A DNA stretch of 64,000 nt from Albula goreensis (taxonomy: Eukaryota > Chordata > Actinopteri > Albuliformes > Albulidae), in NCBI GenBank assembly GCA_022829145.1, contig CM040743.1, forward strand, positions 1,835,001 through 1,899,000. Reading direction: 5' to 3'. The position numbers and the translations under genes are program-made. This document shows positions 58,968-64,000 of this stretch, piece by piece. The notes beneath the pieces are model-generated. The model was not told the DNA's origin, ran no database searches, and was given only the letters and a program-made list of their open reading frames with translations. Positions within the stretch are counted from its first letter, which is position 1. Every line of letters begins with the position of its first letter.

Positions 58968-61900
58968 CTAAAGAAAAAAAAAGAGAGAAGCAGGGATAAT
59001 ACATTCAGCAATTCAGCCACTTACACTCTCAACTTCTGCTTTCTGCACTGTACACACACACACAGGAAACTCAATTTTGTCTACAGGCCAGACTTTCAGA
59101 ACATTTTGTATGAAGGCAGAGTCTATTTTGTGCCATTTTGTGTGCCATAGTTGACAGTATAATTGTGTACTACTACTCCCAAAATGGAGAACATTTTGAT
59201 TATGGTCTTTGCTCATTTTGATGCCCGATTGTTTTGTTTGAATGTCAATGTTGGTAAAACTCATATGAAGAGGGTTAATGAGTGAATGAAAGATATATAC
59301 GTTTGTGTTTGTTTTTTTAAACCTACATGATGCAAAGACACAAAACAAAGGGCACAGAAGCCACACAGAGTGAATGTAATGATGGTGTTGAGCAGGACAT
59401 CTTAAACATAACTCCTACATTAAAATTACTAGCACTTATTTTAACCACTAGATTTATTGCTCTCAGTATTTTATTTCAAATGTTGGAGTTTGTAGTATAT
59501 TCTATGTAGTTTGTATGTTTCTTCTCTAAGCAGCATCAATCTCATGTATTTCTCCAGACCACAACTTTGGTTGGTGAAGAGACTGCAGGTGGGCTGTGGT
59601 CTCTCTTGTGGTCCCAGGTGGGCATGGTCAGGTGATACAGTCACAGTGCACCTGCATGTGCAGGTGTTGCAGATTAGAAAGGCGACGTGTCACGCAGGGA
59701 CCAGGCCTTATTACAGCAGCACCTTGGACCAGGTAGGTGAATGAGTGTTAATGGCAACCACAGGTGAATGTGTCACCTGTGAACGCATGAAGGAGATCAA
59801 CGCTCTACCCCTGTGCACCTCACACTTGTGTGCCATGCCTGTGTCCTCCGGGTCTGTATGTGTCATTAACCTCTCCTGTGTTTTGTCACAAATATTATGT
59901 CTGCCTCTTCATCAACACTTAGGTTACTTTAACTATTTTGGGGGATTTACTTGCAGAACCAAAATCCCATTCACCATGCAGGACCTGGCAGAATAGGTGG
60001 GAGTTCAACGCTTCCTCAAAATAATAAAGTTGGACATTTTGAACATTAAAAGCTGAAGTTATGCGCCGAACCTTCACTCTGCACCCTGATATGGGACTCC
60101 TGGCGCCCCCTGCAGCTGGGTCGCAGTCCTGCATGCTGCTGTGCAGATTTCTGTCTGTAATTACTGACATTGCAAACAGTAGGTAGCACTCACTCTGTGT
60201 GTTCCACAACTTACAGGAAACCATGGCAATGGTTACCAGTAGCAGCAGTAGGCCGAAGGTCGCCAGGAGGGCGGTGATGGTGTTGGTACTGTAATTCAGA
60301 AGGAGAAGTGAGATCGCAGTCACAATATGACAAGGAAGCTTCCAGACACCCTTCTGCAGTGGCACAACCGTCCCACTGTTACTCACTGTGTACTCCACTA
60401 ATGTCTGTGGTTTTGGGTGCATCCCACCTTGCTGCAGTGTGATAGCGAGCTATCCTATCTTGCAACAGCCAGAAATGCTGTGTTGTGATGATTTAACATT
60501 AGGTATATAATGTATATTATGTTGCATTGTATTGATGTATTATGTTGTACCGGTTTTTATTATGTGTACATGAAAACAATTTCCCAGCAACCGTGAATGG
60601 CAAATGGGGGTTGGCATGGCGATACAGAAATGGAATTTGGGATGATTCTGCTCTCATATCTGCTTAATGTTTCTGTGCAAATGTTACGTCTTTGCAACAG
60701 TAGGTCCTTAATATTGCATTTTCTATTTCCCGTTTTTTTTTTTTTTTGGGGGGTTGGGAGGGGGCGATTTAGCAATGTTAAACGCTTGTGGCTCTCAAGA
60801 GCTGACAATCCAGCATTTTGGTTTTACACATGGAAAAAGGAACTGGTGTGAATATCAAAAATAAAAAAACAAAACAGCCTCTCTGCCACTTCACTTTTTT
60901 TCTTCTCTTTTGTAAAACCCACTCAGAATGTGGAAGAATATTAAGTACCATTTTTGCTTTCAAATGCCACATCCATGAGAGGGTCTCCACAGTCCTAAAT
61001 AACGTGGGCTCATGTATGCCTGCATGACTGATGCAGTTCAGATGAAGTGCCTCACTCAGTGATACAACAGCACTGCCCTGACCTGAGGATCAAGCCCGCA
61101 ACCTCTGAGCCACAAACCCAGCTCTAACCCTGTCCATCATCCTGCACTGCCGCCACATTGGCTGTGACAAGTTAACGCATCATAGTCATTATGACATCAC
61201 TCACAGCAAGTCACTACACCCCAGCCCATGAGGGGCAATGTCTGGGCAGAGAAAATGAACCGTGTCTCCTCTTCATTCACCCTACTTATAGGTTGCTCAG
61301 CGACATTCTGGTGAATGCCAGACTATAAGTAATATTACAGAAAGGGACTTACGTTGGTGAATTGCCATTCCTTTTAGTTGTTGTTGTGGTTGAGTCTGTC
61401 GGAGGAGACACAGATGGCATCTCTTAAACACAACGTTTGAAAAGACAAAAACATTGAAGTGAGGTAAAAATAAACCTTGTTATCATGGGTAACAACTACC
61501 AGCTACCAGCTACCAGCTTTATAGAAGATTTATTACAGATTTAGACTATGACCCAATCAATCAATATTTAAGCATTTTCTATTTTTGCTGTGTGGTACAT
61601 CCTTAGGAATGTGCTGTCTCATTCTGAAGTAGAATAGATATAATAGCACAGTGAAGCCTGTTTTGATTTTATTGCATTTGTCTTTAAAGAGACTAAGTTT
61701 GCTTGATTGGGCCCTGGTTTCAGTTTATTTGCCCTGACACAGATATGACACAAATCTGTAATAAAATCTAACATTGCAGCAGTTATTTGGTATAACGCCA
61801 TCTTATGTCACTGATGTGCTGAAGGTTTAGACCTCAGTCTACTACAGTAACTACAGCACTGCCACTGTAGTGAGGGCGGAGCAGGAGCATGTGAGAGAGC

Positions 61901-63594
61901 AGGCGTGGAGTTTATTTTACACAGGATTAACTACAGCACTGCCACTGTAGTGAGGGCGGAGCAGGAGCATGTGAGAGAGCAGGCGTGGAGTTTATTTTAC
62001 ACAGGATTAACTACAGCACTGCCACTGTAGTGAGGGCGGAGCAGGAGCATGTGAGAGAGCAGACGTGGAGTTTATTTTACTCCAGCCTTTCAGCTGGCGT
62101 GCATTCCAAATGGTCCAGGCTTACCTGAGGATGCAGGGCTTTTCTCTGTGACGTAGATGTGAACTGGGATCTGCAGGTCTCCAGCAGCACACCAGTACCA
62201 GCCTGTGTCGCTCCTCTCCAGTTCCCTCACTGTCACAGTTAGGAGCCCTTGTGTTTCATCATCATTCAGACGGACTCTGCTCTGGGACTCCTCACTGCTC
62301 CCTGCTGTCACACAGGAGACCCCGTCCCCGATACTACACCACATCTTCTGTGTCTCCTGGAGACTGTTACCATAGTGACAGAGGATGCTGACGTTGCCCC
62401 CTTCCACACCGCTCACCCTGTTCTTCTCCACTGACAGAGCTGGAGTACCTGAACACAGAGACAGTGTTAATGAGGATGGGAAGCTGGGAGGCTGGGTTTA
62501 TGTGCCTGTAAACTTATTCACAGATATGGTGAAATATTTGTATTAAATACTGTACTTTTTACTGAATCTGAGTACTGAGGTGTTCAGGTATTCTGCAAAC
62601 TGCACGGTCAGTTTGACAGACAGCTACTCATTCTAAGCTAAGCATGTGTTCTTGTTGATGGTTTTAACTATTTTCTGTTATATGTATACATTTTTTAGCC
62701 ATTAATGAAATTGTTTGGTATTTCTGTGATTTTAAATGATCAGTGGGACCCACACTGAGGAACCTCACCTGCTGTGACTGAGAGGGAGAGATACACCCTC
62801 CATCAACCTCCACACAAAGACAAGAGGACACTCTGCTCAGGTAACTCACCTGCAGTGACTGAGAGGGAGAGATACACCCTCCATCAACCTCCACACAAAG
62901 ACAAGAGGACACTCTGCTCAGGTAACTCACCTGCTGTGACTGAGAGGGAGATACACCCTCCATCAACCTCCACACAAAGACAAGAGGACTGGGCTGCTGC
63001 TCAGGTAACTCACCTGCTGTGACTGAGAGGGAGAGATACACCCTCCATCAACCTCCACACAAAGACAAGAGGACACTCTGCTCAGGTAACTCACCTGCTG
63101 TGACTGAGAGGGAGAGATACACCCTCCATCAACCTCCACACAAAGACAAGAGGACTGGGCTGCTGCTCAGGTAACTTACCTGCTGTGACTGAGAGGGAGA
63201 GATACACCCTCCATCAACCTCCACACAAAGACAAGAGGACTGGACTGCTGCTCAGGTAACTCACCTGCAGTGACTGAGAGGGAGATAGACACCTTGTCAT
63301 CTAGAGTCCCATATCCACCTTTCTCCACAGCACACCAGTACGTGTCTGAGTCTGTAACCTGCAGGTCACTCAGGGTCACAGTGAACACCTGCTGGGCGGG
63401 GTCATCAGTGATTGACACTCCTCCTTTCCTCTGTGGAGAGTCAGTGCGCACTACGATAGTGCAGAATATCCATGGTGACCCCTTACACCAGTATTTAACA
63501 TGGTGTTCATATTCTTCATCATAGTGACACGGGATGGTGACAGATCCCCCTCTCTGCACGGTTAAGCTGCTCACTGTCCTCACACTGTCAGCAC
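56215..63594 (-). CDS. Ig receptor gene 2: two-domain CMRF35/pIgR-like inhibitory receptor, 5' end off window
   Basis: Minus-strand exons: V type b 63265-63594; V type a 62125-62448; stalk 61353-61422; TM 60194-60288; tail 58927-58967, 56749-56793, 56428-56487 and 56215-56295. All phases join. The domain order, the 95-nt TM exon and the 41-nt tail exon match gene 1 exactly, so the two are tandem paralogues and gene 1 grew by duplication of the b-a pair. The tail holds TAYITV (ITIM-like), VTYSSI (ITIM) and VTYSSV (ITIM), then APQRKHVSL and stop at 56215-56217. A signal-peptide exon is expected right of the window. Predicted to recruit SHP phosphatases and inhibit immune cells; this is family inference. 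No frame damage was seen, making it the best-preserved receptor here. Confidence 0.85.
56492..56552. repeat. (CA)n microsatellite
   Basis: Perfect CA run against the acceptor of an Ig gene 2 tail exon; it supplies the GT-rich tract upstream of ctccag. Confidence 0.97.
56808..56895. repeat. (CA)n microsatellite
   Basis: CA run beside the acceptor of tail exon 56749-56793. Confidence 0.97.
56900..58315. repeat. 28-bp minisatellite, about 50 copies, Ig gene 2 tail intron
   Basis: Unit gtgtccgtacagagactcag, acagggcc, with ccttac or ccgtac variants and irregular deletions near 57200-57330 and 57600-58070. A 28-bp period without stops leaves long open frames in all plus-strand phases; these are not genes. 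Confidence 0.96.
60194..60288 (-). CDS. Ig gene 2 transmembrane exon
   Basis: TNTITALLATFGLLLLLVTI, AMVSCKLWNTQ. 95 nt as in gene 1, preceded by gaattacag. Confidence 0.85.
61353..61422 (-). CDS. Ig gene 2 stalk exon
   Basis: MPSVSPPTDSTTTTTKRNGN, SPT: Thr-rich, phase 1 to 2, corresponding to the stalk of gene 1. Confidence 0.75.
61850..62085. repeat. 80-bp tandem repeat, three copies
   Basis: Unit actacagcactgccactgta, gtgagggcggagcaggagca, tgtgagagagcaggcgtgga. The copies are nearly identical and abut the donor side of Ig gene 2 V domain 2. Confidence 0.93.
62125..62448 (-). CDS. Ig gene 2 V domain 2 (type a)
   Basis: LSVEKNRVSGVEGGNVSILC, MWCSIGDGVSCVTAG, RELERSDTGWYWCAAGDLQI through IYVTEKSPASSG. 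324 nt, open. Confidence 0.9.
62766..63264. repeat. About 82-bp tandem repeat of the V-exon end and its splice donor
   Basis: Six copies of gtaactcacctgctgtgact, gagagggagagatacaccct, ccatcaacctccacacaaag, running out of the real exon end (ctcacctgcagtgactgagagg). On the minus strand each unit reproduces the last codons (LSVTA) and a gcag/gtgag donor. Confidence 0.92.
63265..63594 (-). CDS. Ig gene 2 V domain 1 (type b)
   Basis: SVRTVSSLTVQRGGSVTIPC, HHVKYWCKGSPWIFC, LQVTDSDTYWCAVEKGGYGT. 330 nt, open. Confidence 0.9.
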
Positions 63595-63609
63595 CTGCAG
63601 AGACAGTCA

Positions 63610-64000
63610 GTGAAGCAATACTAGTACATTATTAGCCATTGTAACCATATAACCATTACTACTTTGTTATTATCATTCATAACCATCAATAGTTCATTAT
63701 AAGCCCTTTCTCTTTACTATAGTGTATTGTAAATGTTATCAGATGCTTGAAATATCTTCCCTTTGTGTTCTGCTCATGTGAGTATGTGCATGTTTGATGT
63801 ATACTCTTTGATCAAGGCAGAATCATGAGTGTGTTATTAACATTTATAACCCTTTAATCTTCATTAGCAACTTATTAACCTCTATTGATTGATCAGATCA
63901 TAATCAGAAATTACAACCACATAACCATTAATTGCATTTCAGCCATTATAACTATATACTGTTTTCCAGTTTGCCATCATAACCATTTTGCCATCAATAC
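63610..64000. other. Intron 5' of Ig gene 2 V domain 1
   Basis: AT-rich with degenerate copies of the 40-bp monomer words seen at 48-50 kb (cattattagcc, accattac). The signal-peptide exon is not visible. Confidence 0.5.

Overview
The window looks like nuclear DNA of a ray-finned (teleost-type) fish. It has intron-rich genes with GT-AG exons, fish-style multi-SRCR receptors and CMRF35/pIgR-like Ig receptors, a finTRIM-like remnant, a fish retroposon tail (gataaaagcgcctgcta) and very abundant CA microsatellites and minisatellites. It carries one 500-N scaffold gap (42146-42645). No rRNA, tRNA, CRISPR or operon structure was seen. Coordinates were worked out by hand and may be off by a few bases.

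Layout. 0.6-7.7 kb: eight exons of the ribosome-biogenesis gene nop9 (minus strand; last exons lie off the left edge), with three intronic minisatellites. 8.7-10.1 kb: a broken, rearranged TRIM pseudogene. 12.4-14.0 kb: a four-exon plus-strand gene of unknown function. 15.0-28.5 kb: SRCR gene A (plus), with signal peptide, seven group-B SRCR exons, a Thr-rich stalk, one TM helix and seven small tail exons carrying YEEI/YDDV-type tyrosines; it is WC1/CD163-like. 29.6-30.8 kb: unique spacer. 30.8-41.8 kb: the same gene in inverted orientation (SRCR gene B, minus), forming a tail-to-tail inverted duplication. The outer end of the right arm is cut by a hAT-type element and then by the gap. 42.8-54.0 kb (minus): Ig receptor gene 1, with signal peptide, eight V-type Ig exons in two alternating types (three damaged), TM and ITIM-bearing tail. 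56.2-63.6 kb (minus): Ig receptor gene 2 with two V domains, TM and at least two ITIMs; its signal peptide exon is off the right edge.

How it fits together. The right two-thirds is a rapidly evolving cluster of leukocyte-type surface receptors. SRCR receptors with a Src-SH2-type YEEI tail sit beside pIgR/CD300-like receptors with inhibitory tails. Exons are modular (phase 1-1), and both families have gained and lost whole exon modules. Several one-base frame breaks occur in A and in B at different places. They are either pseudogenising mutations or consensus errors, so intact function of either SRCR copy is not proven.

The most unusual pattern is that many minisatellites in the window are built from, or directly abut, splice sites of the neighbouring exons, so that arrays of decoy splice sites lie next to the real ones.
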